DNA from: Pegoplata infirma
Taxonomy: Eukaryota; Arthropoda; Insecta; Diptera; Anthomyiidae
Direction: 5' to 3'
Assembly: GCA_963921195.1 (NCBI GenBank)
Contig: OY992540.1
Coordinates: 11,297,766 to 11,361,765, forward strand
Length of the DNA: 64,000 bases
Positions 1-11,196 of the stretch are shown piece by piece; positions within the stretch are counted from its first letter, which is position 1; every line of letters starts with the position of its first letter. The notes under the pieces are model-generated. The model saw only the letters and a program-made list of their open reading frames with translations, did not search any database and was not told the DNA's origin. Position numbers and translations under genes: made by a program.

Positions 1-293
1 CATAATACTTATAACAGACTTATTGTAGGTTTATTTGACAATTATTCCTGCAATATCTGTCAAATAAACCTACTTTAAATATATTTCAGGTTTTATGAAT
101 AACCACCTTAGTTATCAAAATTGACGTGTTTTGTGAAAAGCTTTTTTAGTTTGACCGTTAGAAAATACATTTAGTTAGCAATTATTTTTTCTTCTCTCAA
201 GGGCAATAATAGTTTTTGAAACTGAAATGAACTTTACATTTAAAATATTTATGATTGAAACAGTTTTTCTACCAATGCACAGTGTGCATTGCA
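1..293. other. Spacer with a short perfect hairpin
   Basis: No gene is visible. Positions 25-40 and 58-73 are perfect 16-base inverted repeats (GTAGGTTTATTTGACA and its complement) around a 17-base loop. The right end carries the possible target duplication of the next element (286-293). Confidence 0.5.
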
Positions 294-307
294 CACAGGA
301 CAAGCAT

Positions 308-1050
308 GATCCAATTCCGGCCAAAAGACTTTATCGTTGTTGGATCCGTCTGAAAATGTGCTTCTAGAGGAATTCGAGGTCGCTGATTTCAAAATTTAGC
401 TAAAAATCAAAATGGCGGATCCAATATGGCGGATTTTTTTTTTATATTGTCCGATTGAACTCAAATTTTGTTTTATGCGGGTCTTGGAGTTACTGAATAA
501 GAATTGTTAGTCCGAATTTTGAAAAACATAATGGCGGGCTTCTTTAGTTTGACCGTTAGAAATATGGTTCTTAAAGTTTATAGAATGATCCAACTCCGGC
601 CAAAAGTCTTTATCGTTGTTGGATCCGGCTAAAAATGTGCTCCTAGAGTATTTCGGGGTCGCTGATTTCAAAATTTAACTAAAAACTAAAAAAAAATCAA
701 AATGGCGCATCCAATATGGCGGACAAATTTTTTTAATATTTGTCCGATTTAACTCAAATTTTGTTTTAAGGGGGTCTTGGAGTTACTGGCGTGAATTTTG
801 AAAAACAAAATGGCGGACTAAATATGCTTGGTAAAGTTTGTTACAAGTAATTAAAAAACAGTTATATTCCTTTTCTTTGTTGAAGCTAGCTGAAAGTGTG
901 GCCAAGTAAATTTCGGGGTCTGTTATCTTAAAATCGAACAGATAAAATTCAATATGGCGGAAACAATATGGCGGCTAGGTTATTTAACTTTGTCTGATCT
1001 AACTAAAAATTAGTTTTAAGAGTATTAAGAGTGTCTGAAGTTAAATCTGC
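308..1050. repeat. Tandem ~240-280 bp units with ATGGCGG motifs
   Basis: Three diverged units begin near 308, 584 and 860. Each runs through a GGATCC(G)-rich part, a TTTCGGGGTCGCTGATTTCA-type part, then ATGGCGG motifs. ATGGCGG occurs at 412, 426, 531, 716, 810, 954 and 969, with ATGGCGC at 702. Most read CAAAATGGCGG or CAATATGGCGG. Confidence 0.8.
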
Positions 1051-1620
1051 GCACATAATTTATATATATATTTTATTTTTATTTTTGTTATAAATATGGA
1101 AATGGTGAAAATGACTTACTTAGTTTCAGAAAAGCTTTTGGAAATGGTGACGAAAAACTATACACTTTTTTTATATTGGAAATTCAATAAAAACTCTTTG
1201 AATTTAATTGGAAATGGTGTAACTGATATTTTCCATAATTCTACAAAAAAACTAGAAATGTAGATATTTTTTTTTTCCTATACTTAAGGCACTTTCTGAT
1301 GATAAAAAAGCTAATAATAAATTATTTTTTTTTAACAACAAATCCCGGACCACTGCATTATAGCTGTAATTTCGCCATTTATCGTTTCGAGCAAGTTTGG
1401 GCAACTTTTTTCGAAAGATATGGATCCATTTTATATAAGAAACAATATAGACTGATTGTATCGAACTGAGGATCGCGAAGTAAATAACTAAAAAATCATA
1501 GTTATTTTCACAAAAACGAGAATTGCTGTCAGGAAAATGAGTTATATTTGTCCATATTATTTTCGTTACAAAGGCTAATATATGTATAAGGGTAAACCCT
1601 GCAAATAACAAGTTGATCAT

Positions 1621-2601
1621 TAGGGTGTTTCATCAAAAACTTTTTTTTGATTTTTGCTACTCTTGAAGCGAAATATGAATTCTTATGACCTAAAAGATTT
1701 TTGAGATTTTTTTCAGATTTTTGGCGGGCCGGGATCAACTCGCTCAAATCGATTTTATGCTAAAAATTAGGTAATAAAACATAATTTTTTTTTATATTTT
1801 TTTTTATGGTGCCTTGTTTTTACAAAAGTGGATAAATTACTTCAAAATATTGCTAACCTCCTAAAAAAAATATTGGCGGTAAAAATGATAAGGTCAAAGG
1901 TCAATAATTTGACCTTAAAAGTAAAAATTTTGAATTTTCCAACTTCAAAGCTCAATGGGGGTAAACTCACTTTGGCATTCCGTGTGTAACACATCGAAAT
2001 ATCGGTATAGGACCACATAACGCATATACATAAATGATAAGTTATCTATTCTCAGACATTCTACCGATTAATAAGATACTAACATATGTACTTGTTGGTT
2101 AAGCTCATGTGAAATGTAAGAAAAAAAACGGGTTAAGTTAGTTTTTTTTAATTTTTTTAATACTTCTACTAAAATGACAGACTTCATTTTGGATTTAAAT
2201 GAAAGGTATTTAAAATATTTATTAAACGGTGTCAACATCACGAACCTACGTTGCATATTTCTTAAGTTATTGAGCTTTGAAGTTGGAAAATTCAAAATTT
2301 TTACTTTTAAGGTCAAATTATTGACCTTTGACCATATCATTTTACCGCGAAAATTTTTTTTTAGGAGGCTAGCAATATTTTGAAGTAGTTTATCCACTTT
2401 TGTAAAAACAAGGCACCATAAAAAAAAAAAGAGAAATTATGTTTTATAACCTCATTTTTAGCATAAAATCGTTTTGAGCGAGTTGATCCCGGCCCGCCAA
2501 AAATCTGAAAAAAATCTCAAAAATCTTTTAGGCCATAAGAATTCATATTCCGCTTCAAGAGTAGCAAAAATCAAAAAAAAAGTTTTTGATGAAACGCCCT
2601 A
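1621..2601. mobile_element. hAT-like TIR element, TAGGGTGTTTCATC ends
   Basis: About 335-bp inverted arms (1621-1955 and 2268-2601) end in TAGGGTGTTTCATCAAAAAC. It is flanked by a perfect 8-bp duplication TTGATCAT (1613-1620, 2602-2609) that fits nTnnnnAn. Between the arms sits a remnant of mini-me sequence (about 1966-2095) with the 'cattccg...aacacatcgaaatatcgg' segment. No transposase frame is present. It inserted into the older CACAGGGCCAG element. Confidence 0.9.
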
Positions 2602-2807
2602 TTGATCATAAGCAATAGAAATGTGTAAAAAAAATAAAAAAGTATCTCCATTTACAATTTTTTTTTTTTCAACTTTTTAAACTTAAAGATAAGTTTAGGA
2701 AACCAGCTACTATATATGTCCAATAAATTGGTATAGATATTTTTTGAGAAACTAAATATGAGGACTTTTGGCCGGAAATTGATCTGGCTGGGCATGTGTG
2801 TAATGCA

Positions 2808-3036
2808 TCAGTTTATTTCCAATGTCCTCAATAGATTTTACGACGATCTAGCTATGAGTGTAAATCTGTCTCGCTTTAAAACACATTAGTAAGACAAAAA
2901 ATATTTAAATATTAAATTTAAGATTTTTGTCACTCAAACAAAATTTTTTGATAATTTATTTTTTTTTAGTTTTTTTTTTAAATTCTTTAAAAATCAATTT
3001 TTTAATTTTTTTTTCATATTTTATAGAAATATACAT
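2808..3036. other. Spacer, A/T-rich
   Basis: No gene is seen. A weak mini-me-like piece (ATTTTACGACGATCTAGC) lies near 2835. The last 8 bases (ATATACAT) are the duplication of the next element. Confidence 0.4.
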
Positions 3037-4309
3037 TAGAGCGGAGTGAATTGTTCGGAGCAAAATTTTCAACAAAATCGTCTAGGATATTTGGATTCTG
3101 CATAAGATTCTAAGAAAAAATGCCGAACAAACCATACCTCAAAAATCAGTTTTGACCCCCCAATTTCCAAAAATAGTTTTGTACGATATACGCCTTTTCC
3201 ATTAATCATCACGAGAAAAAGGGTATTTTTTGACCTGGGATCTTTAGATTGTGTACATAGATACACTATGAAGCCATTTAGACATTCCCATTTACAGTTT
3301 TATTAAATTCCAAAATCTAGCGATTTTATTCGCGATTTTCATTTTTTAAAAATCACAAAATATGAAAAAGTACTGTAGTTTGATGAGCGATAACTTCTTA
3401 AGCAATTATCCGATTTTTAAAATCAAAATTGAAGTTAAAAGCTTAAGCCCTATACATTAAACTTGAAAGTTAAAAAAAATGTGTTATTAAAAAAAATGCA
3501 TTTTAAATGCAAATGCATTTTTTTAGTGCATTTTCGTCAACTTTCAACTCTTTTGATTTTTTTTTTTAATTAACATATTATGAAAGTATGACATTTTTAC
3601 AAAAAAAATCAGTCATCATTTTAATATGACACAAAAGTCTTCAATTTCTAATATATTTTTTTAAATTATACCCATATAAAAAGAAAACATTTTTTTTTTT
3701 TTAAATTTTGTTAATAAATGATTTTTGGATTTTCAAATCGTTTGTACTTTGAAGATCTATAACTCTTTAAGTAAACATCGGATTTTGATAATCAAAATTG
3801 AAATTGAAAGCTAAAATCCTCTACTTTAAACGAAAAAGTTTTAAAAAATTGTGGCAAAAAAATATTTTTTGTGGATTTTAAAAAAATTAAAATCGCGAAT
3901 AAAATCGCGAGTTTTTGGAATTTAATTAAGCTGTAAATGGGAATGTCTAAATGGCTCCTTAGAGTATCTGGCCTCAAAATAAAAAAAAAATCTGAAGACC
4001 CAAGCCCAGATTTTTGTTTTTTAGCGCCCTCTAGCGGCGGTTTAGAGCAAAATAAATATCAAATATGGATTCCCCGTACCCAAAAATACCTCTAATACAA
4101 AATAAAAGCAAAATTTATTAGTAAAATAATATATTCCAAATAATAAGCCCAGCTAAAAAAGTCGTATATCGTGCAAAACTATTTTTGAAAATTGGGAGGG
4201 GGTCAAAACTGATTTTTGAGACATGGTTTGTTCGGCATTTTTTCTTAGAATTTTATGCAGAATCCGAATATGCTAGACGATTTTGTCGAAAAAAAATTAC
4301 TCCGCCCTA
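3037..4309. mobile_element. hAT-like TIR element, TAGAGCGGAGT ends
   Basis: The inverted arms are 3037-3194 and 4162-4309, and a second inverted pair lies inside (about 3265-3345 and 3884-3965). The ends are TAGAGCGGAGT and, complemented, TAGGGCGGAGTA. A perfect 8-bp duplication ATATACAT flanks it (3029-3036, 4310-4317). The core holds two diverged copies of a segment with AAAATCAAAATTGAAGTTAA-like sequence (about 3417 and 3790). No transposase frame; short frames here are accidental. Confidence 0.88.
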
Positions 4310-4317
4310 ATATACAT

Positions 4318-5104
4318 ACAATTTTTTTATCCCTTTATTGATGTTGAAAGACTTGTTCTTTTGTCCAAAAGTCAAACATTTAAATAATTCTACCTTAAAA
4401 TTATTTCGAAAAGTAATTATAATTAAATTTAATAAAACTAAAAGCATCTTTGTAAAACAAAAATTCAACAGAATAAATCTAAAAATGTCGCAAAAATGTT
4501 GCTCTAAATTCTCAAGTTTAAGGTGAACTGTAATACTTGAGAGTAAGCAAATAGTAAAAAAACTTATGTTTACAAATATTCAAAACTAACCTAGACTCAT
4601 ACAAGGTAAATAAAAAGAACAGGCGAACCTCGTTTAACGCGCAAGTCGAGAAAATTTAGCAATATATTTAAATAAATAAAAATTTTTTACCACATTTTGA
4701 TATCTTTCTTAAGGAAAAATCAATAAACTCTTTTCCATAAAAATTTTCCGTTTCAAATTTACTGATTTTCAGTCATACAAAATTTTTTTTTCCCTTAGTC
4801 GTAGTTTAGTGACCTTAAGATTTGTTTAAAGCCTGCTTGAGTAGCAGTGCAACAAATTTAAGCACCAAACAAGGTATCACTGTATAAACAGAACAAAGTA
4901 ACAAAAAAAGCAAATGTTAAACAAATGTTTTTGTTGTTGAACTCTTTAAACGTTAGTTTTTTTTTTAAGTATTTTTATGTGTATTAGTGTGTGTTTATAC
5001 AAAACAACACTTATACACAGACTCAAAAATACAGAAATTTAAGCGAAAGTTTTGTATTAAAATAAACTTTTGAGTATAAATTTAATGAGCACAGCAGCAG
5101 AAAA
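4318..5104. other. Spacer without recognised gene
   Basis: A/T-rich sequence with no repeat that I recognise elsewhere in the window. The 62-codon frame at 4338-4526 is Lys/Phe-rich with no domain and is treated as chance. Confidence 0.4.
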
Positions 5105-5859
5105 AACAAAAAGTAGAAAAGTTAAATTCAACTTGGCCGAATCCATGAATGCCCTCCATAATGCCCTTTTAAAGTGATAGTTAATTTTCTAACGTGAAAA
5201 AAATAACATTTTTGATTAGAAATATTTTATTTTGTGTTAAACAGTTTTTTTTAGTAATTTTTGAAAAAAAAAAAAAAAATAAAATAATTTACTACATTTT
5301 TTTTGAGTGTAAAATTTTTTTCGAGTGTATTTTTTTTTTTTTTTAGTGTAAAAATATTTTTGAGTGACAAAAATACGTTGTGAAATATTTTTGTGACTGA
5401 CCAATGTTTTTAAAACATGTTTAACGGGTTTTCAACACGTGATTTGAAGGTGAAACTACTCTTAAATTCACGGTTTTGCTAATAAGTTTTGAACCACTGG
5501 ATCGATTTGGCTGAAATACACTGCGAACTAGGCCAGGGGAACGACAAATATATATGCCAAGCTTCAGCATCCTCAGAATTGTCTTTCGAAAATAAGCGTG
5601 TTTTTTATTTCATAAATTCACGAAAAACCTTTGCCGAAATTTAGTCTTTTGCTCATAACTTTTGAACCACTAGACTGATTGCGATGGATTGCAATACCAA
5701 CCTGACCAGGTAAATGCCCAACATATACGCCAAACGTCAGGAGCCTCCGTAAAGTCTTTCAAAAGTTTGCGTGTTTTCAACAGACAGACGGACGAATGGA
5801 CGGACGGACGGGCATCACTAGATCGTCTTAAAATCGATCGAGTATCATGAATATATATA

Positions 5860-6652
5860 CACTCAAAATATTTTGTAGGCAAAAACAAATGAAAAACACA
5901 CTTAAAACCAGTGAATAAACAATTGAAAACCATCCCAGTAATTATTCATTTGTTTTAACAAACATCAACATTTATTTTTTACTGTTGACAAAATTTTCTA
6001 AAATAAATAACATTAAACATTAAAAAATTACGTTTTTTTCATTCTTTTTTGCCAACAAATTCGAAAAAAATAACCTACGAAAACATTAAAAATTAATGAT
6101 TGTTGTGTTATTTTTACCAACAAATTCCAAAAAAAATACCTACGAAAACATTAAAAATTAAAGATATCGTAGGTTATTTTTAAATTTTTTCTATTGAATT
6201 TAATTTTAAAAAATGTTTAATAAAATTTTTGGGGACACTTGGCCAGACACTCTACCTATCGTGCCAAAGTCACTTGATACATACATGTTTTTATATTTCT
6301 ATTAATAATTTTTCGAATTTTTTTGTCTACAAAATAATAACTAACACAAGTAGATAAAAACTAATGACTTTTCTTTAAAAAATGCCAACAATTAAAAAAA
6401 AAATAACATACACAAATCATTAAAAATTAAAGAAGAATCATTACTTTTACTTAGAGCACAAAAAAAAAATGACTTTAAAAATTTTATGCTAATGAAAGTC
6501 TTTATTTTTTGTGTTGTTATTTTTGAAACAAATAACAGAAATAGTCATTTAAAAAAAATAAACATTAAACAAAGTATGTTTCTTTTAAAAACAACAAAAC
6601 GTAAAACTTTTTAAATAAACTACAAACAGTTAATGACATACTTTTTTGAGTG
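5860..6652. mobile_element. TIR element, CACTCAAAATATTTTG family, copy 1
   Basis: The left end is CACTCAAAATATTTTGTAGG and the right end, complemented, is CACTCAAAAAAGTATG. Flanks are TA on the left and TG on the right. Related copies lie at 24746-26247 (left-truncated), 41917-42614 (inverted) and 45586-49009. Internally there are repeats of 'acctacgaaaacattaaaaatt' and a degraded tRNA-like segment on the minus strand (6231-6276). No protein frame. Confidence 0.85.
6231..6276 (-). other. Degraded tRNA-like segment
   Basis: On the minus strand it reads TTGGCACGATAGGTAGAGTG then CTGGCC, matching the A-box half of the module at 42193-42252. The B-box half is missing here. Confidence 0.5.
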
Positions 6653-6720
6653 TGGTGTTACAAACGGAATGACAAACTTATATAAACCCTCTATCACTAC
6701 ATAGAGTGGAGGGCGTATAA

Positions 6721-7501
6721 ATTAATACTTTGTAGAATATTTAGAAATCTACATACAAACAAATTGTTGGAATTAGTGTATGTGCGAGTGAATACATACA
6801 TATATGATGAAAATAAAATTCATGTGACATTTAATGAATGAAAATAACAAATTGTCAACAATAAATGTTCGTCACAACAATAAAATGTTAACTTTCAATA
6901 ACAAATAGACACGCTACGATGACAAATAATAAACAGTGGTACGGATTGGAATGTAAAGTTCTCTTTTTACATTGTACAACAAATTTATTGACCAAAATCC
7001 CTAAAGGCGTTTGAAAACAAATCAAATTCTTTTATTTTACGGTAAAATTTTTACCCCACTTTTTAATTTTTTTTTTTTCAAATGTTCACTTAAAACTATT
7101 ATATTCTCATAGAATAATTTTCAAGAAAATTTTTTTCTGTTTTAAATTTATTTATGTTGGTAATTTTTTTGCAAAAAAAAAAAAATTTAATATGAGAATA
7201 TCTATGAGAATATCATAGTTTTAATTAGTAAAGGAAATAATGACCTCGAGCTAGAATAAACCTACTCAAAATATAATATTTTAAAGGTCGAATAAAACAA
7301 TTTTTATTTTTTAATAAAAATTAATCTGAAATTCACCAAAAACTCCAAAATATTTTGAAAACAGTTAGACCGCTTTAAGTTTTTTTTTTTTATATTCGTG
7401 TTGGGAGCATCAAAAATGAATAAATATGATTTGTCGCAAGACATGTTTTTTGTTTTTCAAGAATTTAGAAAAATCCAAAACTTTGTACCTTTTTTGAGAA
7501 A
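6721..7501. other. Spacer with a dispersed GACCTCGAG repeat
   Basis: No gene. About 7080-7340 is a copy of a dispersed repeat seen also at 38500-38640 and 51515-51760. Its signature is 'ttaattagtaaaggaaataatgacctcgagc', given here in two parts: TTAATTAGTAAAGGAAATAA then TGACCTCGAGCTAGAATAAA. Confidence 0.5.
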
Positions 7502-7510
7502 TACAATAAT

Positions 7511-8285
7511 GGCTGTAGGCAAAATCGCCCAAAGAAAAATTGCCCAAAAAATTTTATGAAAAATCGCCCAAAAAATATAAAAAATTACCCAAAAAGAAAA
7601 ATACGAAACTTCGCCCAAAATTAACGAAAAAGCCCAAAAAAGTAATGAAAAATGGCCCACAATAAAATAAAAAAAGATTTTTTCTAACACATTTTTTCCA
7701 AAACACATACTACACAGAAAAGCTTTCTTTTGCGGAGAGGGTGGGTCTAAGGCATAGAGTTTGTAATCCCTAAGCCCGGCCAAAGGCCTGCTACGCAGAA
7801 GAACTTTAAGACAAAGACAAAAACTTTTAAGATAAGACCATAGGTTACGTTTTTAGTATTTATTTTTATAGATCGTTGTTTTGAGAATACAGCCCGTAAA
7901 ATACATAAGTAATTGATGTAAAAGTTTTAAGTGTGAAACTTAAATTTTAACCAAAATAATAAAAATGGAATGAGCATCGTTCAAAGAGCCGCAGGCGAAA
8001 AATTTTACCAACAAATTTTAACAAAAAATCGCGCGATTTTTTGTTGAAATTTGTTTGTAAAATTATTATATATAATTATTATATATAATTGTTGGATAAT
8101 TTTTCGTAATGAAAAATCACCCAATTTTCAGTTTCGAAATTTTGCCCAAAAACTATGAAAATTTGCCCAAAAATGTTGGGTAACTTTTCATATGAAATAT
8201 GACCCAAATTTGTATGAAATATTTTTGGGCGAATTTTCGTTTTCCTTTTTGGGTCATTTTTCTTTGGGCGATTTTGCCTACAGCC
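7511..8285. mobile_element. Mutator-like TIR element with GCCCAAAA subterminal repeats
   Basis: Both ends start GGCTGTAGGCAAAATCGCCC. A perfect 9-bp duplication TACAATAAT flanks it (7502-7510, 8286-8294), the length typical of Mutator-like elements. Beneath each end GCCCAAAA/ACCCAAAA recurs every 15-30 bases. The core has a GCCGCAGGCGAAAAATTTT segment shared with the hairpin at 62728-62824. A partial relative lies at 63010-63245. The 108- and 79-codon antisense frames are repeats of GCCCAAAA and not credible proteins. Confidence 0.85.
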
Positions 8286-8294
8286 TACAATAAT

Positions 8295-9396
8295 ATCACC
8301 TCCACTTACAATGGTCATTCACTTGGATTTCATGAACATCAGAGTGCTTCAAAAGAGAAACTTCTCTTGTAAGTTAACAAGTCCTTTGAGTAAATTTGTT
8401 TTAAATTTTATAAAAAAAAATTTGGTTCTATGAAAATTGTAAAAATAAGTGCTAAATATCACCACTGTGCAGTATAAAAGACAGAGTAGATATCTTGGCA
8501 TTCATTTCAATTTGAATTTAAACAAAAGTATCTGCAGGATGTTTTTTTCTATTTTTGCTTAATGTTTATACACATTGACTTACTCAATCACTAGCCAGTC
8601 ATGTATGTTTTGAATCAAACATTTGTCTCTGTATATGTGTCATTAGACTGACATTTTTTGTATGGCAAACAAGATTTGCTTCCGATTTTTAATGTCCGGC
8701 AAATATTTATTTTACTAGGCCTAAAACTATTGCAGTACAAATTTGAGGTCAATCGGATTAAAATAACCCGTAGCATCCAGCGATCAAAGTAATAGATTTT
8801 TAAATAAATTAACGGCTTTCGAGATTTCGCTATTGGAAATTTGCAAAAAAAAAAAGGGTTTTTTCCTACGTTCAAGAAATTAAAAAAAAAAAACTCTAAA
8901 TTTGTTTCCCTTGACCCTTTTATAAAGCGTCGTGGTTCCCTTTGACCAAAATTTGGATTTTAAGAAAATTTCTACCAAAATTTTGAATTTAAGAAAAATT
9001 AAAAAAATTAAAAAATCTTGCGATTATTTTGAGTATTTTTTATTATATTTCTGAAATCGGTCTAGTGGTTTTTGAAATATCGCCAATTAAAATTTATCAA
9101 AAATTTTGCAAAAAAAAAAAAAATGGCGCTTAAGAACTTAAAAAAATAAAAAAAAAAATTCCAGTGACTATTCCTTAGATCAAGAGGCTCTATTTGAGCT
9201 TAATCAGACCATTTTAACTTAAGGCTCCCTTCAATAAAAGTTAAGAACTTTTTGTGAACATTTTCTAAAAAAACAAAACTTTGATTAAAGGACGCTACGG
9301 ATTAAAATGATCGAGTTTGTCCCAACTTAATTTTGAAAGTTTATCTTTATTTTAAGCTTTATGAAAGGGTCAAGAAAAAAAATTAAAGATTTTTTT
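8295..9396. other. Spacer with old A/T-rich repeats
   Basis: Apart from a promoter-like site at 8473-8507 this holds decayed repeats ('gatcaaaggg...' type, related pieces near 14500, 19340 and 43600). The antisense frame 8615-8875 has no recognised domain. Confidence 0.4.
8473..8507 (+). promoter_or_regulatory. Candidate core promoter: TATA box plus initiator
   Basis: TATAAAAG at 8473-8480 is followed by TTCATTT at 8501-8507, placing the initiator A (8504) 31 bases after the first T of the TATA box, the usual insect spacing; TCATTT fits TCAKTY. Downstream the first ATG opens only a 7-codon frame (MFFSIFA), so no gene product is supported. It may be a chance match in A/T-rich DNA or the start of a noncoding first exon. 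Confidence 0.3.
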
Positions 9397-10483
9397 TTTA
9401 TTTGAATAGAAAAACCACAATTTTGAAAATTTCACATAACGATATCTCGAAAACCAATTTTAAACATTTTTTGATATTTGTACTTACTCCGATCTTCATG
9501 AAATTTGGATATGTTGTTAAGGACGAAAATTAATTCGACACGTATTTTTTTTTTAGCGGCCCACTCATTTTTAGGGGGGTCGATGTGTATGGGGGGAAAT
9601 TGACCTTTTTCAGTTTTTTACGATTTAAGCCTATTTAAACAAAATAAATATGTATGGGCATGTGTGGTATCAGATTAAAGGTATTAAAAATACCTATCTC
9701 GTGGTGCCAACAACGGGCAATAAAAGTTAATTTTTTTCGGCTTATTAACAAAAATGTGCTAAACTTTTGGTATTTTACTCAATATGACGAAAAGTTGTGC
9801 GTGTTTGAACACGTTCTTAGCACACGTAGATAGGTTTTCCAAAGAACTTTCATTTGGTATGAAACATGACTATGACACAAGGGAGATTTCTCTTGTTAGT
9901 GCATCAAAAATAATAAATATGATAAATTGCAAGACATTTTTTTATATTTTAATTCGAAAATTCTATTCGTAATTCGATGATGCCATTTGTTATTGGAAAA
10001 TTCCATTTGTAATTCGAAGATTCTAATTCGTCAATATCAATTGTAATTTAAAAAAGGTCAATTGTAATTCGAAATTGATCCATTTCCAATTACAATTGAT
10101 CATTTTCCAATTACAATTGATGTTTTTCGAATTACAATTTATCGTTTTCGGATAACAGGTGATCTTTTCAATTGATCTTTTTTGAATTACAATTTATATT
10201 TTTCAAATTATAATTTGAATTTTGATCTTTTTCGACTTACAATTGATCTATTTAAAATAACAATTAATCTTTTTCGAATTTCAATTGATATTTTTTAAAC
10301 TACAATTTATATTTTTCGAATTACAATCGGAATTTTTGAATTACAATTGATCTTTTTTGAACAACAATTGATTTATTTCGAATTACAATCGATATTTTAC
10401 GAATAACTATTGATCTTTTTCGAATTACAATTTATATTTTTCGAATTACAATTGATCTGTTTCGAATTTCAAGTGATCTTTTT
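9397..10483. repeat. Duplicated repeat block, copy 1, with 21-bp AATTACAATTGATC array
   Basis: The block has a leader ('cataacgatatctcgaaaacc') and then a degenerate tandem array from about 9955 of a roughly 21-base unit like TTTTTCGAATTACAATTGATC. Palindromic GAATTC-like, CAATTG and GATC cores recur. The same leader and array recur at 11197-12205. The leader is interrupted by the element at 9487-9895. Confidence 0.8.
9487..9895. mobile_element. TTA-duplicating TIR element (AAGGGAAGTCTCCC family), 5'-truncated copy
   Basis: It matches 50532-51130 but lacks the first ~25 bases of the left end; the right end GAGATTTCTCTTG is kept. TTA flanks both sides (9484-9486, 9896-9898). The unoccupied relative at 11271-11280 reads ACTTAGCGCA with a single TTA, so the duplication is directly shown. 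TWA-type 3-bp duplication suggests PIF/Harbinger. The 62-codon frame within is not conserved. Confidence 0.85.
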
Positions 10484-11175
10484 TATACCCTACAACTACA
10501 GTATGGGGGTATACTCACTTTGTCATTCCGTTTGTAACGCATCGAAATATCGGTCGTGGACCCCATAAAGTATACATATTATTGATCTATGATCGATTCT
10601 AAGACTTTTCTAGAATGTCCGTATGTCCGTCCGTCCATCCGTCCGTCTGTATAAGACACGATGCAGTCCAAAATAAAAGAGATAGACTCGTTAAGTTTGG
10701 CAGGAATATGTCTTTTGGTCCTAGGCAGTTTAAGTTCGTAAATGGGCAAAATCGGACCAGGGGGAAAAAAGTTCCCCATTGAAGAACTTAACTAACCTCT
10801 GAAAAACGACATATTTTTACAGGTTTTTTTTTATTTTTGTTTAGCAAATGAAACAATTTGATGCCAGAAAAAGTTCAAGGTCCAGCACTTGGACTTAGGA
10901 AATAAAAAAATTTTACCGCCCCCCCCCCCCCCCCCCCTTTGTGGGCGTGGATTTTAAAAATGTTTTTAAATAATGATAAAATTGTATTACTTAAGCTCAA
11001 AAAGCATAATAAATGAATTTTTAAACATTTACCGCATGGGTTTATGTGTCCCCCAATGACCCCTTCGGACCCCCCCCCCCCCAAAAAAAAAGTCCATGTA
11101 ATTTTTATTTTTTTTTTATCTGTTGGAGGGTATTATAGATTCGGCACAGCCGAATTTAACTCTCTCACTTGTTTT
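10484..11175 (+). mobile_element. mini-me/DINE-1-like element, type 2
   Basis: The layout is: TATACCCTACAACTACAGTA head, 'cattccgtttgtaacgcatcgaaatatcgg' block, core with ATCGATTCTAAGAC, short GTCC tract (about 10617-10650), a paragraph with GGACCAGGGGGAAAAAAGTT, then two poly-C tracts (about 10917-10937 and 11069-11080). The tail has the stem-loop ATTCGGCACAGCCGAAT and ends CTCTCACTTGTTT. It separates the two duplicated repeat blocks. Related copies: 32698-33257 (inverted) and 49210-50470 (inverted, split). Confidence 0.8.
10917..10937. repeat. Poly-C tract
   Basis: A run of about 20 C in otherwise A/T-rich sequence, followed by a second run of about 12 C at 11069-11080. Length may be affected by assembly. 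Confidence 0.8.
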
Positions 11176-11196
11176 TTTTTTTAATTTTTCTACCAC

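Larger units (their letters stand above)
294..2799 (-). mobile_element. hAT-like non-autonomous element, CACAGGGCCAG family, copy 1 (interrupted)
   Basis: This is the inverted counterpart of the copy at 31037-32447; the similarity runs to both ends. The ends read CACAGGACAAGC on the left and, complemented, close to CACAGGGCCAGCC on the right. Imperfect 8-base flanks (286-293 GCATTGCA; 2800-2807 GTAATGCA) look like a decayed target duplication. Without the nested insert at 1621-2609 the element would be about 1.5 kb. Its left third is built of about three tandem units of 240-280 bp, each with paired ATGGCGG motifs. The antisense frame at 1252-1620 also appears in the other copy but matches no protein I recognise, so I treat it as chance. 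hAT-like is inferred from CAGGG ends and 8-bp flanks. Confidence 0.75.
5105..6720 (-). mobile_element. mini-me/DINE-1-like element, type 1, split by an insertion
   Basis: Read on the minus strand it has the type-1 layout. A GAGGGTATATAAGTTTGTCA-like head comes first, then the core with ATCGATTTTAAGACGATCTA, a GTCC/GTCT tract (about 5790-5815), and tandem 'gttcaaaagttatgagc' paragraphs. A series of ACACTCAAAAAAAATTTT blocks follows. The tail has a stem-loop (GATTCGGCCAAGTTGAATTT) and ends near CTACTTTTTGTTT. An element at 5860-6652 interrupts it. Mini-me elements with (GTCY)n are known from flies and relate to DINE-1/Helentron non-autonomous elements; that identification is from memory of the architecture. 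Confidence 0.8.

Noticed and set aside
25..73. MicroRNA precursor
   Set aside because: The perfect stem is only 16 bp with no extension on either side, shorter than a typical precursor.
1252..1620. 122-codon antisense frame with a partial counterpart at 31268-31588
   Set aside because: The similarity comes from the two being copies of one non-autonomous element. There is no domain, and the frame is cut differently in the two copies.
11140..11175. Canonical Helitron 3' end at mini-me tails
   Set aside because: A stem-loop near the end is present, but the terminus is CTTGTTT and not CTRR; only a Helentron/DINE-1-like relation is claimed.
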